A stretch of 64,000 bases of DNA from CAVRQM01 sp963723455 (GTDB taxonomy: Bacteria; Pseudomonadota; Alphaproteobacteria; Acetobacterales; Acetobacteraceae). Shown here piece by piece: positions 1 through 8,511 of the stretch. The notes below the pieces were generated by a model. It searched no databases. It was not told the origin of the DNA and saw only the letters and a program-made list of their open reading frames with translations. Made by a program: the position numbers and the translations under genes. Every line of letters begins with the position of its first letter. Within the stretch, counting starts at the first letter, position 1. Where the stretch lies: NCBI GenBank assembly GCA_963723455.1, contig CAVRQM010000004.1, positions 1 through 64,000 of the forward strand, in the 5' to 3' direction.

Positions 1-13
1 CCTTCCACGCGTT

Positions 14-42
14 TTTAGAATCAGTATGATACTGATTCTAAA
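14..42. repeat. AT-rich perfect palindrome
   Basis: Two 14-base arms (TTTAGAATCAGTAT and its exact complement) flank a single central G. The element is about 75% A/T in DNA that is otherwise very GC-rich. A short direct repeat of CTGTCCA follows within 30 bases, and a second one (TAGCACAAA, then TTAGCACAAAA) lies near position 85-105. It could be an operator, a terminator or the end of a mobile element. It lies beyond the truncated 3' end of the algD-type gene, which favours a recombination or insertion junction. Confidence 0.75.
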
Positions 43-154
43 GTGTCCTAGCTGTCCACGCTGTCCAGGTAAACCGGTTCGCTAGCACAAATTAGCACAA
101 AATTGCGGAGGGCGTTTCCTGTCCGCCTCGTCACGGCTCAAGTTCCCTGTCTTT

Positions 155-1191
155 GCTATGATGACGAGTCTTGCCGATAGCAGCACGAACGGGCTTTCGC
201 GCAGGTCGTCGGTGCCCTGCTTGAACGCCAGCCCGAACAGGCTGACGGTCTGGCGGCCGTGCGCGGCGATCGCCGCGATAGGCGCGCTCGACGATCGCGA
301 TGTTGCTGGGCAGGACGTGCGCCAGCAGCGGGGCGGCCACCGCCTTGCGCTCGGCGAGCGAAAGGAAGCTGCGCACGTCCTTGGGCAGGCACGAGCCGCC
401 GAAGGCGAAGCCGGGGCGCAGATACGCCGCCGAGACGTTCAGCGTGCGGTCCTCGCAGAACAGCCGGAATGCCGCCGGGGCATCGACGCCATAGCTGGCC
501 AGGATCGCCCCGGCCTCGTTGGCGAAGGCGAGCTTGACCGCGTGATAGGCGTTGGACAGGTATTTCACGCTCTCGGCGATGCGGTAGCCCACCACATGCA
601 CCGGCGCCTGGACCGCGGCATACAGCTCTCGCAGCACCGGTGCGTCGTCGCCGGCCGGCGCGCCGATCAGGGTGAAGGCCGGCGCATGGAAATCGCGCAC
701 CGCCGTTCCCTCGCGCAGGAACTCCGGGTTGCTGTAATAGGCGAGGCCGTCGCCCAGCTTGCGGCCCGAAGCGGCCTCCAGGATCGGGATCACCCGCTCC
801 TCGGCGCGCCCGGCGGCACTGTGGAGCGCATCACCACCGCATGCGGCGCGGATTTGCGCGCGATCGCCGCGCCGATCTGCTGGGCCACGGCATCGACCGC
901 GCGCAGCGACACGCTGCCGTCGGCCGCACTCGGCGTGCCGACCGAGATCAGCGACAGCTCGGTGTCGGACACGGCGGCGGTCACGTCGTCGGTGGCGCGC
1001 AGCCGCCCGTCCGCCACCGCGCCGGCGATCAGCTCGCCGATTTCCGCCTCGACGATCGGCGATGCGCCGGAGTTGAGCATCGCCACCTTCTCGGGCGACA
1101 CATCGACGCCGACGACGCGGTGGCCGAGTGCGGCCAGGCAGCCGCTCGACACCGCGCCGACATAGCCAATCCCGAACACCGAAATCCGCAT
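155..1191 (-). pseudogene. algD: GDP-mannose 6-dehydrogenase (AlgD type), frameshifted and 3'-truncated
   Basis: The family oxidises GDP-mannose to GDP-mannuronate with NAD for alginate-like polymers. The start ATG is at 1191, with the Rossmann motif FGIGYVGAVSSGCLAALGH at once and the NAD-contacting VGTPS near residue 90. The centre of the protein carries YYSNPEFLREGTAV and the catalytic-cysteine motif GGSCLPKDVR. The frame breaks near 810 and again near 285, where a third frame continues with FKQGTDDLRESPFVLLSA. Homology then stops at about 160, so roughly 90 residues of the usual 436, most of the C-terminal UDP/GDP-binding domain, are missing. The remaining 150 bases are AT-richer and unrelated. 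The truncation looks real; the two internal shifts could be sequence errors. ManC, which makes the substrate, is encoded at 40.2-41.6 kb. Confidence 0.8.
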
Positions 1192-1326
1192 GATCCAGCC
1201 CTTGCCCCGCAACCGATCCGGTATGTGCCAGCCCGATGAATTGTTGCCAAACGTGGCGCGCCGCGCCGGGCTGGCCCGCAAACCCGGCATACCGCAAAGT
1301 AGGTCTGATATGCTGTCCTATCGTCC

Positions 1327-1926
1327 ATGAGCTTTCCGCTGCTGCCGCTGGTCGTGTTCACCCTCGCGGCCTGCATCACGCCGGGGCCGAACAACGTCAT
1401 GGTGGCCGCCTCGGCGGCCAACCATGGATTGCGCGCCACCCTGCCGCATGCGGCAGGCATCGCAGTCGGGTTTGCCGTGATGATCGTGCTGGTCGGTCTC
1501 GGGGTGGCCGGCGTGCTGGCCGAACTGCCGCGGTTGCTCGGTCGGGCGCTGCGCTGGGTCGCGGTCGGCTGGCTGCTGCTGATCGCGCTGCGCATCGCCC
1601 GCGCGGGCGCCCCGGGCAGCGGTCCGGCGCGGCCGCCGATGGGCTTCCTGGGGGCGGCGATGTTCCAATGGGTCAATCCGAAAGCCTGGCTGATGGCGGT
1701 CGGCGCGACGGGGGCCTTCATCTCGCCGACGCAGCCGATGGCGCCGCAACTGGCGACGGTCGCCGGCGTGTTCTTCGCGGCGACGGTGCCCTGCGTGCTG
1801 GGCTGGGCCGCGCTGGGCAGCGCCGCCGGCCGGCTGCTGCACTCGCCGCTGCGCCTGCGGGCGTTCAATATTGGCATGGCTGCCCTGATGGTCGCCTCGA
1901 TGCTGCCGGTGGCGTTCGGGGAGTAG
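1327..1926 (+). CDS. LysE/RhtB family amino-acid exporter
   Basis: This 199-residue inner-membrane protein has the length and hydrophobic pattern of the LysE/RhtB family, which exports amino acids and related metabolites with about six membrane segments. The family signature near the N-terminus is clear: ACITPGPNNVMVAASAANHG at residues 15-34. A second family landmark is MFQWVNPKAWLMAVGA in the middle. The gene is divergent from the dehydrogenase remnant and lies 19 bases ahead of the chromate-transporter gene, so the two may be co-transcribed. The substrate cannot be told from sequence. Confidence 0.88.
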   Translation: MSFPLLPLVVFTLAACITPGPNNVMVAASAANHGLRATLPHAAGIAVGFAVMIVLVGLGVAGVLAELPRLLGRALRWVAVGWLLLIALRIARAGAPGSGPARPPMGFLGAAMFQWVNPKAWLMAVGATGAFISPTQPMAPQLATVAGVFFAATVPCVLGWAALGSAAGRLLHSPLRLRAFNIGMAALMVASMLPVAFGE

Positions 1927-1945
1927 CCGCGCCTAGCCTCGCGCC

Positions 1946-2497
1946 ATGCAGACGCCGCGTCGCGCCCCCGGCCTGAAGGAGCTGTTCGCCGGCTTCTTCT
2001 CGGTCGGCATTTCCGGTTTCGGCGGGGTGATGCCGTTCATCCGGCGCATGGTGGTGGACCAGCGCGGCTGGCTCACCCCCGCCGAGTTCACCGACATGCT
2101 CGCGCTCTGCCAGTTCCTGCCCGGGCCGAATGTCAGCAACCTGGCGGTCTGCCTGGGCGGCCGCGACCGCGGCGTGCGCGGGGCGCTGGTCTGCGTGCTC
2201 GGCCTGCTCGCCGCCCCGGTGCTGATCGTGATCGGGCTGGGCGCGGTGTTCGACCGGTTTTCCGGGCATCCGGCGGTGGCCCGGGCGCTGGCGGGACTGG
2301 CCTCGGCCGCCGCCGGGCTGGTACTGGCGACCGCCCTGCGCATCGCCGCACCGCTGCTGGGCCGCGGCATGGGCATGGCGATCGCGGCGGTGGCGTTCGT
2401 CGCCGTGGCGGTGCTGCGCCTGCCGCTGCTGCCGACCCTGCTGGCGCTGGTGCCGGTCAGCATCGCGCTGCACTGGCGCGCGGGGCGGGCGAGCTGA
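1946..2497 (+). CDS. Chromate transporter (CHR), N-terminal-type half
   Basis: CHR proteins export chromate across the inner membrane; short forms are made of two separate halves. This 183-residue half has the family hallmarks near its start: GFFSVGISGFGGVMPFIRR, then the conserved W at GWLTPAEF, and ALCQFLPGPNVSNLAVCLGG. Four to five hydrophobic segments follow. The reading frame ends with TGA exactly where the second half continues in another frame, so the two may instead be one ChrA of about 355 residues with a base error near 2485-2495. The substrate assignment is by family only. Confidence 0.85.
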   Translation: MQTPRRAPGLKELFAGFFSVGISGFGGVMPFIRRMVVDQRGWLTPAEFTDMLALCQFLPGPNVSNLAVCLGGRDRGVRGALVCVLGLLAAPVLIVIGLGAVFDRFSGHPAVARALAGLASAAAGLVLATALRIAAPLLGRGMGMAIAAVAFVAVAVLRLPLLPTLLALVPVSIALHWRAGRAS

Positions 2498-3018
2498 CCG
2501 CCCACCTGCTGCAGCTCGCCGCCATCTTCGGCGAGCTGGCGCTGCTGGCGATCGGCGGCGTCAACAGCGTGCTGCCGGAGATGCAGCGGCAGGTCGTGGA
2601 CGTGCATCGCTGGATGAGCGCGCAGGAGTTTGCCGCCCTGTTCGCGGTGGCGCAGGCCGCCCCCGGGCCGAACATGCTGGTGGTGACGCTGGTCGGCTGG
2701 CGCGTGGCCGGGGCGGCGGGCGCCGCGGCGGCGACGCTCAGCCTGATGGCGCCGGCCTGCGTGCTGACCTTCGCGGTCTCGCGCGTGTGGCACCGCGCCG
2801 GGCCGGCGCGTTGGCGCGTCGCCGCACAGGCGGGCCTGACCCCGGTGACGGTGGGGCTGGTTCTGGCGGCGGCAACCCTGCTGTCGCTGTCCACGATGCA
2901 CGGCGCCGGCAGCGCGCTGCTGACGCTCGCCTGCGCGGCGGTGCTGCTGCGCACCCGGCTGCACCCGCTATGGCTGCTGGCCGGCGGCGCGGCGCTGGGG
3001 GCGCTCGGGCTGGTGTAG
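2494..3018 (+). CDS. Chromate transporter (CHR), C-terminal-type half
   Basis: This is the second CHR half, with motifs FGELALLAIGGVNSVLPEMQ and AQAAPGPNMLVVTLVGWRVAG that mirror those of the upstream half. The conserved start of the domain (about 2500) lies before the first GTG in frame (2569), and no ATG, GTG or TTG exists upstream. Either translation starts at an unusual CTG (2494) overlapping the upstream stop, or the two halves form one gene broken by one extra G in GGGCGAGC. The corrected fusion would match the length of long-chain ChrA. The coordinates assume the CTG or fusion reading. Confidence 0.75.
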   Translation: MTAHLLQLAAIFGELALLAIGGVNSVLPEMQRQVVDVHRWMSAQEFAALFAVAQAAPGPNMLVVTLVGWRVAGAAGAAAATLSLMAPACVLTFAVSRVWHRAGPARWRVAAQAGLTPVTVGLVLAAATLLSLSTMHGAGSALLTLACAAVLLRTRLHPLWLLAGGAALGALGLV

Positions 3019-3026
3019 CGGTTCGC

Positions 3027-4157
3027 CTATTTGCCGCCTCGCCAGGTCAGGGTCGATCCGACGGCGTAGTTCCAGACCAGGCTCATCGCCGCGCCGGCCA
3101 GGCCGGCGACCCACCACATCTGGTGCTCGGCGCTGAGCAGCAGGGCGGCGATGCCGAGGTTGGCGACCGCGCCGACGCTGCACGCCACCGAGAAGATCAC
3201 CAGCCCGCGCAGTAGCCGCGCGCCGCGCAGCCGGCGGTCGCGGAAGGTCAGCGAGTTGTTGAACAGGAAATTGCCGACGATGGCGCACGCCGTCGCCAGC
3301 GCCTGCGCGGGCGCGAACGCCAGGCCGAGCCGCAGCGCCGCGTCCAGCACCGCGAGATGCGCCAGCAGCCCGACCGCGCCGACCAGGGCGAACAGGATGA
3401 AGCGCACCGGCAGCAGGTGGCCGACCAGCTTGTCGGCCAGCAGCAGCGCGAAATCCAGCAGCACCCCGGCGTCCAGCTTGCTGCTGCCGGCGACCCGGGC
3501 GCGGAAGCTGTACGGCAGTTCGCGCACCACCGGCGGCTCGGGCAGCGAGGCGACGATGTCGAGCAGGATCTTGAAGCCGATCGCCGACAGCCGGCGCGCG
3601 GCGCGGTCGAACACGGCGCGCGGCAGCATGAAGAAGCCGCTCATTGGATCGGCGATGTCGGCGTGCAGCACGACCCGGCTCAGCCGCGTGGCCAGGCTGG
3701 ACATGCCGGCGCGCTGGCGGCTCCATTCGCCCAGGTCCCCGCCGGCGACGTAGCGGCTGCCGACCACGATATCAACCGGCTCGGAACGCAGCACCGCCAG
3801 CATGCGCGCCAGCAGGGTCTCGTCATGCTGCAGGTCGCCGTCCATCGCGGCGATGTAGCCGGCCAGGCTGGCCTGCGCGCCCTCGATGAAGGCCGAGGCC
3901 AAGCCGCGCCGGCCGATGCGGTGCAGCAGGCGGACCCGCGGATCGGCGCGGCCGATCGCGGCCACGGCGTCGCGGGTGCCGTCGGTGGAGTCGTCGTCCA
4001 CGAACACCACCTCCCAGGCGATGTCCTGCAAGGTGGCGCGCAGCCGGTCCACCAGCAGCGCGACGTTGTCGCGCTCGTTCAGCACCGGGACGATCACGCA
4101 CAGATCGGGCGGCAGGGCGACTTCGGGCAGCGGCGGGTCGAGCAGCAAGGATGTCAT
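3027..4157 (-). CDS. GT2 glycosyltransferase fused to GtrA-like membrane domain
   Basis: This 376-residue protein resembles dolichyl/undecaprenyl-phosphate mannosyl- or glucosyltransferases. The N-terminal GT-A domain (about residues 18-245) shows CVIVPVLNERDNVALLVDRL, the nucleotide-sugar motif VDDDSTDGT and the metal-binding AAMDGDLQHD. The C-terminal 120 residues form a four-helix GtrA domain (FILFALVGAVGLLAHLAVLD ... NFLFNNSLTFRDRRL). Such fusions transfer a sugar from a nucleotide to a lipid carrier on the cytoplasmic face and help flip it for envelope glycan modification. The gene converges on the chromate-transporter genes with 8 bases between stops. The sugar is unknown. Confidence 0.88.
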   Translation of the reverse strand: MTSLLLDPPLPEVALPPDLCVIVPVLNERDNVALLVDRLRATLQDIAWEVVFVDDDSTDGTRDAVAAIGRADPRVRLLHRIGRRGLASAFIEGAQASLAGYIAAMDGDLQHDETLLARMLAVLRSEPVDIVVGSRYVAGGDLGEWSRQRAGMSSLATRLSRVVLHADIADPMSGFFMLPRAVFDRAARRLSAIGFKILLDIVASLPEPPVVRELPYSFRARVAGSSKLDAGVLLDFALLLADKLVGHLLPVRFILFALVGAVGLLAHLAVLDAALRLGLAFAPAQALATACAIVGNFLFNNSLTFRDRRLRGARLLRGLVIFSVACSVGAVANLGIAALLLSAEHQMWWVAGLAGAAMSLVWNYAVGSTLTWRGGK

Positions 4158-4278
4158 CGCGCAGGCTGTCTCCGTCCTGCCAGCGCCCCGCCTCCGGGTG
4201 CTGCGTGGCGCGGACTAATGGGCCAGCATGCCGTGGTTTACAATGTGGCGGCGAACCGCCCGGGTCGGCGCGCCGGGC

Positions 4279-5145
4279 CTACTGCGCCGTGCGGCCGGCC
4301 GGATACAGGATCAGCCGGCGGACGGCCGCGCGCGATGGACGAGCGGGAGCCTGCGCCACCTCGGTGTACGAGGCGCGCGCCGCCAGGGCGTCGTCGCCGG
4401 CCACGCTGCCGGTGCGATTGGCCACCATCACGCCGGTATCGGGGCGGTCGTAGATGAAGCCGTAGGTCGGATACACGCTGCCAAAATCGCCGCTGCGTCC
4501 AAGCCCGACACGCACCTCGGTCCAGTCGTTGTTGGCCGACACGTCCTCGACCGGGATGTTGCGCGCGACGCCACCCTTGTTGGCGCCCGGCCCGGCCCAG
4601 TTGGCGTGTTCGATGGCGATTTCGCGCGCGCTGATTACCGCCGTCACCACCGCGACGTGACCAAGCCGCATGTGACCGTTGGCGCGGAAGTTGAGCACGC
4701 TGCCCGCCTCCGGCTCGGCGCCGCGCTGATAGACGCCGGACGCGGCGTCCCACCAGTTCGCGGCATTGCCCTTCAGCTCGATCCCCGAGGCGGCCCTGGC
4801 GAACGGCACGCATTGGAGGCCGGCATACGAGGAGCGGCCCGCATAGCGGCCCTTGGAGCCCTTGGCGAAGGCGTATTTCGCGTTGCGATGCAGCGAGGCC
4901 AGATGCACCAGGGTCCGCCCGCTCTGGCCATGCCGCGACGCTACGGTGGTCCCCGCATGACGCCCGGCCCGGGCGCCCCCCGCATCGGACCTGCCGCCGC
5001 CTTCGCGAGCGCGGCTGGAGGCGGTCACGGAATGGTGCGAGGCGAGGTGGGACTTGGCCTGGGAAGCGGCCGGAAGGCAGACGGTCGAGGCCAAGAGCAA
5101 GGTTCCGATGGCTGCAAGCCTTCCGATGGTCGCCGCTGTCCGCAT
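4279..5145 (-). CDS. Secreted CHAP-domain protein
   Basis: This 288-residue protein has a signal peptide (residues 1-30, ending ASQA) and a basic, Ser/Gly/His-rich linker. A CHAP domain follows at about residues 100-210. The CHAP cysteine is in LQCVPFARAASGIELKG, followed by NAANWWDAA, and the histidine is in MRLGHVAVVTAVI. CHAP enzymes are cysteine amidases or endopeptidases that cut peptidoglycan cross-bridges. The tail beyond residue 235 is low-complexity. The gene stands alone on the minus strand. It could be a housekeeping cell-wall hydrolase; nothing suggests a phage lysin because no phage genes are nearby. Confidence 0.85.
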   Translation of the reverse strand: MRTAATIGRLAAIGTLLLASTVCLPAASQAKSHLASHHSVTASSRAREGGGRSDAGGARAGRHAGTTVASRHGQSGRTLVHLASLHRNAKYAFAKGSKGRYAGRSSYAGLQCVPFARAASGIELKGNAANWWDAASGVYQRGAEPEAGSVLNFRANGHMRLGHVAVVTAVISAREIAIEHANWAGPGANKGGVARNIPVEDVSANNDWTEVRVGLGRSGDFGSVYPTYGFIYDRPDTGVMVANRTGSVAGDDALAARASYTEVAQAPARPSRAAVRRLILYPAGRTAQ

Positions 5146-5395
5146 GCTGATCGCCTTTTCGTGAGCGTGTCGGCGTCAGCGGTAGCAACGGACTCGTGAA
5201 AGTGACAACCCTGAAACCCGGCGGACGCATCCCTGTCATGCGAGATCGGCTGCATCCGCCGGCAAAGAGACATGGAAAATAGGACTACAGACCTAACTTG
5301 CGCTCCAAAAACAAAGTTGTGGCTAAAATAGCGCTTGCATGTGGCTTTTCGGCACGGATCCTCGGGCGCAACAGGTGTGGCCGAAGCGCCGCAGC
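5146..5395. other. Intergenic, probable promoter region for the CHAP gene
   Basis: These 250 bases hold no convincing gene. An AT-richer patch at about 5270-5345 includes AAAAACAAAGTTGTGG and CTAAAATAG. It stands out from the surrounding GC-rich DNA and is the likeliest site of the leftward promoter of the CHAP gene. No clear -35/-10 pair could be assigned. Confidence 0.35.
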
Positions 5396-5746
5396 TTATT
5401 TGCAGGCGGTCACCATGACTTCCACTAGGTGCCGCGGGTCGGCCATATGCGCCTGCACGCAGGCCCGCGCCGGAGCGCCGGCTTCGGGCAGCCATGACGA
5501 CCAGACCTCATTCATCGCCTCGCGATCGCGAATGTCCTTCAGCCAAATCTGCGCCTGCAGCAGCCGCGTGTTGTCGGTGCCATGCCGCTCGAGCAAGGCG
5601 TCGATCTGCGCCAGCACCTGCCTTGTCTGACCGACCACGTCCTGCGACAGATCCTGCGCGGTGCAGCCCTGCAGATAGACGAAATTGTGGTATTCGACGG
5701 CCTGGGCGAGAACTTTGCCGGCCTCGGTGCGGACGATTTTGCTCAT
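5396..5746 (-). CDS. RidA/YjgF family protein
   Basis: This 116-residue protein has the compact chorismate-mutase-like fold of the RidA family, which hydrolyses reactive enamine/imine intermediates made by PLP enzymes. It shows the family pattern VYLQGCTAQDLSQDVVGQT near residue 25, the central QIDALLERHGTDNTRLLQAQ and a C-terminal ARACVQAHMADPRHLVEVMV. The usual arginine (ARACVQA, near residue 94) that binds the substrate carboxylate is present. A purine-rich ribosome site (GGAGGG) lies just upstream of the ATG. It is likely monocistronic. Confidence 0.88.
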   Translation of the reverse strand: MSKIVRTEAGKVLAQAVEYHNFVYLQGCTAQDLSQDVVGQTRQVLAQIDALLERHGTDNTRLLQAQIWLKDIRDREAMNEVWSSWLPEAGAPARACVQAHMADPRHLVEVMVTACK

Positions 5747-5850
5747 GGGTATCCCTCCTGTGCGGTGCCGCGCTTGTACGGCGCGCGTGGCAGGGCGGCA
5801 ACACGAGAGGCAACAAGATCCGGCAGCGCGCGGCCGCCGAGGCCTCCGCG

Positions 5851-6246
5851 CTACGGCGTTCCGGCGGCCGGCGGCCGGGCCGACGGCGCCGGTGCGGCGC
5901 TGGTGGAGGGGCCGGTCGCCGCCCCGGTTCCCGCCAGGCAGTCGCTGATCATGGTGTCGCGCTGATACTGGCCGGACAACCCGCGGGTCGGCACGTCGGG
6001 CAGGTCGGAATTGGAGAACGGCGAGTCGCGGCCGCTGCTGGCGAAGGTGTCGGTATTATAGACCTCGGCGCGGTTCTGCTTGGCATAGACCTCGTCGGCG
6101 CGCTGGCGGCAGGCCGCCACCGCGGCAACATCGGAGGACGATCGCTGCGGTGGGGCAGCGCAGGCGGACAGGCCCGTCACCACGGCGACCATGGCCATCC
6201 GGGCAGCAGCCCGGACGCTGGCTGAGGCAGTCGGCAGCAAGGTCAT
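5851..6246 (-). CDS. Small putative lipoprotein, unknown function
   Basis: This 131-residue protein is not assigned to a named family. An N-terminal hydrophobic stretch ends in a lipobox (VVTGLSAC, cysteine at about residue 29), so it is probably a lipoprotein. The mature part begins with a helical region containing a second cysteine (AACRQRADEVYAKQNRAEVY) and a third at ISDCLAG. It ends in an Ala/Pro/Ser-rich low-complexity tail. Its ATG overlaps the stop of the upstream gene (ATGA), so it is the last gene of the leftward cox-type operon. Whether it has a role there is unknown. Confidence 0.7.
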   Translation of the reverse strand: MTLLPTASASVRAAARMAMVAVVTGLSACAAPPQRSSSDVAAVAACRQRADEVYAKQNRAEVYNTDTFASSGRDSPFSNSDLPDVPTRGLSGQYQRDTMISDCLAGTGAATGPSTSAAPAPSARPPAAGTP

Positions 6247-6815
6247 GCGGGAACTCCGGAGGGCAGAAGCGGTCGCGAGTGGCCGGCCAGGGCAGCCGCC
6301 GCCTGCGCCAGTCGCGCGCGCAGCCGCGCTTCATCCAGACGGCCCTGCGCGGTCAGCGGCGACAGCGCCGCCTCGCGCAGCAGCAGCGGGTCGATCTCCG
6401 CGCCGTCCCGCCGCAGCGCGAACCAGGCGGCGGCCCAGGGCGCGGAACCCAGCAGGTCCACCAGCGCCAGCAGGCGCAGGCAGACCGAGATGCCATAGGC
6501 GCTGGCCAGCCCAAGCGTGCGATCGACAGCGCCGGCCCAGCAGCAGGCGTCCGGGTCCGCCAGCGCGAGTTCGGTGCAGGCATCGGCCGACCCGGCCGCG
6601 GCATCCGCCCCGCTGGACCCGCGGCGGAAACGAAACAGGCGCGGCACGTCCCAGCTTGCCGCGGCCGCGGCGGCGCGCGCCGCATCCCATGCGGCGGCAA
6701 GGTCACGCGTCCGCACCGGCGGCAGCGCCTCCGGCGGCAGGGCGACAAGATAGCCGGTGGTGCCGTCGCGCTGGACGGCGACCTCGACGACCCGAGGCGA
6801 ACATGGCGCTGTCAT
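6243..6815 (-). CDS. Conserved-looking hypothetical protein in the cox-type operon
   Basis: This protein of 190 residues matches no family I recognise. It starts MTAPCSPRVVEVAVQRDG; the ATG at 6815 is chosen because it follows the stop of the molybdopterin fusion gene by 28 bases. The sequence is Ala/Leu/Arg-rich with mostly helical character, few charged surface motifs and no signal peptide or membrane span. Its stop overlaps the start of the lipoprotein gene. Because it follows maturation genes for a molybdenum hydroxylase on the same strand, a supporting role in that process is possible, but nothing in the sequence proves it. Confidence 0.6.
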   Translation of the reverse strand: MTAPCSPRVVEVAVQRDGTTGYLVALPPEALPPVRTRDLAAAWDAARAAAAAASWDVPRLFRFRRGSSGADAAAGSADACTELALADPDACCWAGAVDRTLGLASAYGISVCLRLLALVDLLGSAPWAAAWFALRRDGAEIDPLLLREAALSPLTAQGRLDEARLRARLAQAAAALAGHSRPLLPSGVPA

Positions 6816-6843
6816 AACCCGACCATGTACCGGATCGCCGGCT

Positions 6844-8511
6844 CTAGCCACCCTGCATGGCCGCGAGCGCCGGCGGCCGCAGCCGCTCCGGCAATGCCGC
6901 CAGGCTGTCCACGGTGTCGAAATCCCGCAGCACGAAATCGTCGTCCACCTCGACGCGAACCAGCTGGTCGTCGTGCCGGGCGAGCACCTGGCGACCGCCG
7001 GAATCTCCCGCAAGCGCCAGCAGTTCGGGGAAGAACCGGCGGTCCCACAGCACCGGGTTGCCGGCGCCGCCGCGATGCGTCGGCTGCACGATGGCGCGGC
7101 CTTCCTCGGCATCCCAGGCGCCGATCAGCTGGTCGATCACCCGCCCGGTCACCAGCGGCATGTCGCCAAGACAGACGATCGCCGCGTCGCTGTCGGGCGG
7201 CAGCGCCGCCACCCCGGCGCGCAGGCTTGCGGACAGCCCATCGGCATAGTCCGCGGCGGCGACGAAGGTCACGGGCCGGCCATGCAGGGCGGCGCGGATC
7301 TCGGCTTCGCGATGGCCGAGCACGACCAGCACCGGCCGTGCGCGTGAGGACAGGACGTTGTCCACCACGCGCGCGATCATGCTGCGCCCGCCCGGGTCGG
7401 CGACCAGCAGCTTGCTGTACGGGGCCATGCGCGTGGACTGGCCGGCGGCCAGCACGATCGCCGCCACGCCGGCCGGCTTGCTCGGCGCCGGTTCCGACCG
7501 CCTGGCGGCGGCGGCGCGCGGCAGCGGGCGGCCGGCGAATTCCTTGAGCAGCCCGCCGACGCCCATCCGCATGATCGCCGGCCCGTCCACCCGCACGCCG
7601 GCGAACAGGCGTTGCAGCACCCAGTCGATGCCGTTCGCCTTCGGGCTGCGCGCGCAGCCCGGCAGCACCAGCGCCGGGACATCGCCGATGCGTCCGGTAC
7701 AGATCAGGTTGCCAGGATCGACCGGCATCCCAAAATGCTCGATCTCGCCGCCGGCCGCGACCACCGCCGCCGGTCCTACGTCGCGCCGGTCCACCGTCGC
7801 CGAAGCGCCGGCGATCAGCAGCAGCCCGGCGCCCGCGTCCGCCAGCCGTCGCAGGCGGTCGGCGATGGCGCCGGTTTCGTGCGCGCAGCGCAGCGGCGGC
7901 AGCATCGTGCCGCCCAGGCCGGCGACGCGGGCGCGCATCGCCTCGATCGTCGCCTCGATCACGCTCGGCTTCATGCCCGGCAGCTCGGAGACCACCAGCC
8001 CGGCGCGCAATGGCCGGAACGGGTGCAGCCGCAGCAGCGGGCCGCCCTCGCGCACGCTGGCCTCCACCGCCTCCAGCACGCCGGCGGCCACGGCGAACGG
8101 GATCACCTTGACGGTGGCCACCATGTCGCGCGCCCCGACGACGGAGAAATCGGCCAGGGTCGCGACAGTCACCGCCTCGTCGGTGGCGTTCACCGCGTCC
8201 ACCCGCGCCGCGTCGATGCGCAGCAATCCGGCTGCCTCGGCGTGCAGGTTGACCCGGCCCGTCCCGGCGCGGCCGGCGGTCAGCCCCGGCCCCAGCAGCA
8301 CGCGAGCCACCCGCTCGGCGCTGGGATTTTCCGCCACGTCGCCCGGCTCCAGCCGCGCGGCGACGATCTCGGTCCGCCCGGCGGAGCGCAACGCGGCCAG
8401 CGCCGCGTCGTCCAGCAGCGCGCCCTTGTGGATCACCCGGTCGGCGAGGCGATGCGTGTGCGCCGCGATCGCGCCGCGTGCGGAATCGAGCGGCAGCGCG
8501 GCGAAGATCAC
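6844..8511 (-). CDS. MoeA-like / MocA (molybdopterin cytidylyltransferase) fusion
   Basis: This protein has 555 residues. The N-terminal 330 or so resemble a MoCF/MoeA-type molybdopterin-binding domain (VNATDEAVTVATL near residue 110, LIAGASATVDRRDVGPAAVV near 235, VLPGCARSPKANGIDWVL near 290). The C-terminal 200 residues are a MobA/MocA nucleotidyltransferase with VAAIVLAAGQSTRMAPYSKL (about 363-382) and CLGDMPLVTGRVID. MocA transfers CMP to molybdopterin to make the cytosine dinucleotide cofactor used by xanthine-dehydrogenase/CO-dehydrogenase-type enzymes. The GTG start at 8511 overlaps the xdhC stop (GTGA), so the two are translationally coupled. Confidence 0.85.
   Translation of the reverse strand: MIFAALPLDSARGAIAAHTHRLADRVIHKGALLDDAALAALRSAGRTEIVAARLEPGDVAENPSAERVARVLLGPGLTAGRAGTGRVNLHAEAAGLLRIDAARVDAVNATDEAVTVATLADFSVVGARDMVATVKVIPFAVAAGVLEAVEASVREGGPLLRLHPFRPLRAGLVVSELPGMKPSVIEATIEAMRARVAGLGGTMLPPLRCAHETGAIADRLRRLADAGAGLLLIAGASATVDRRDVGPAAVVAAGGEIEHFGMPVDPGNLICTGRIGDVPALVLPGCARSPKANGIDWVLQRLFAGVRVDGPAIMRMGVGGLLKEFAGRPLPRAAAARRSEPAPSKPAGVAAIVLAAGQSTRMAPYSKLLVADPGGRSMIARVVDNVLSSRARPVLVVLGHREAEIRAALHGRPVTFVAAADYADGLSASLRAGVAALPPDSDAAIVCLGDMPLVTGRVIDQLIGAWDAEEGRAIVQPTHRGGAGNPVLWDRRFFPELLALAGDSGGRQVLARHDDQLVRVEVDDDFVLRDFDTVDSLAALPERLRPPALAAMQGG

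Noticed and set aside
14..42. Palindrome as a Fur or Irr iron-control box
   Set aside because: It shares TTTAGAA and TTCTAAA ends with iron-responsive elements, but the spacing between these half sites is about 15 bases, too wide for the known boxes, and no iron gene is next to it.
158..1165. 335-codon open frame on the plus strand over the algD remnant
   Set aside because: It shows no motifs and mirrors the dehydrogenase codons; the minus-strand Rossmann and catalytic-cysteine motifs are decisive.
4279..5145. Phage endolysin
   Set aside because: The CHAP protein has its own signal peptide and no phage structural, holin or integrase genes are near.
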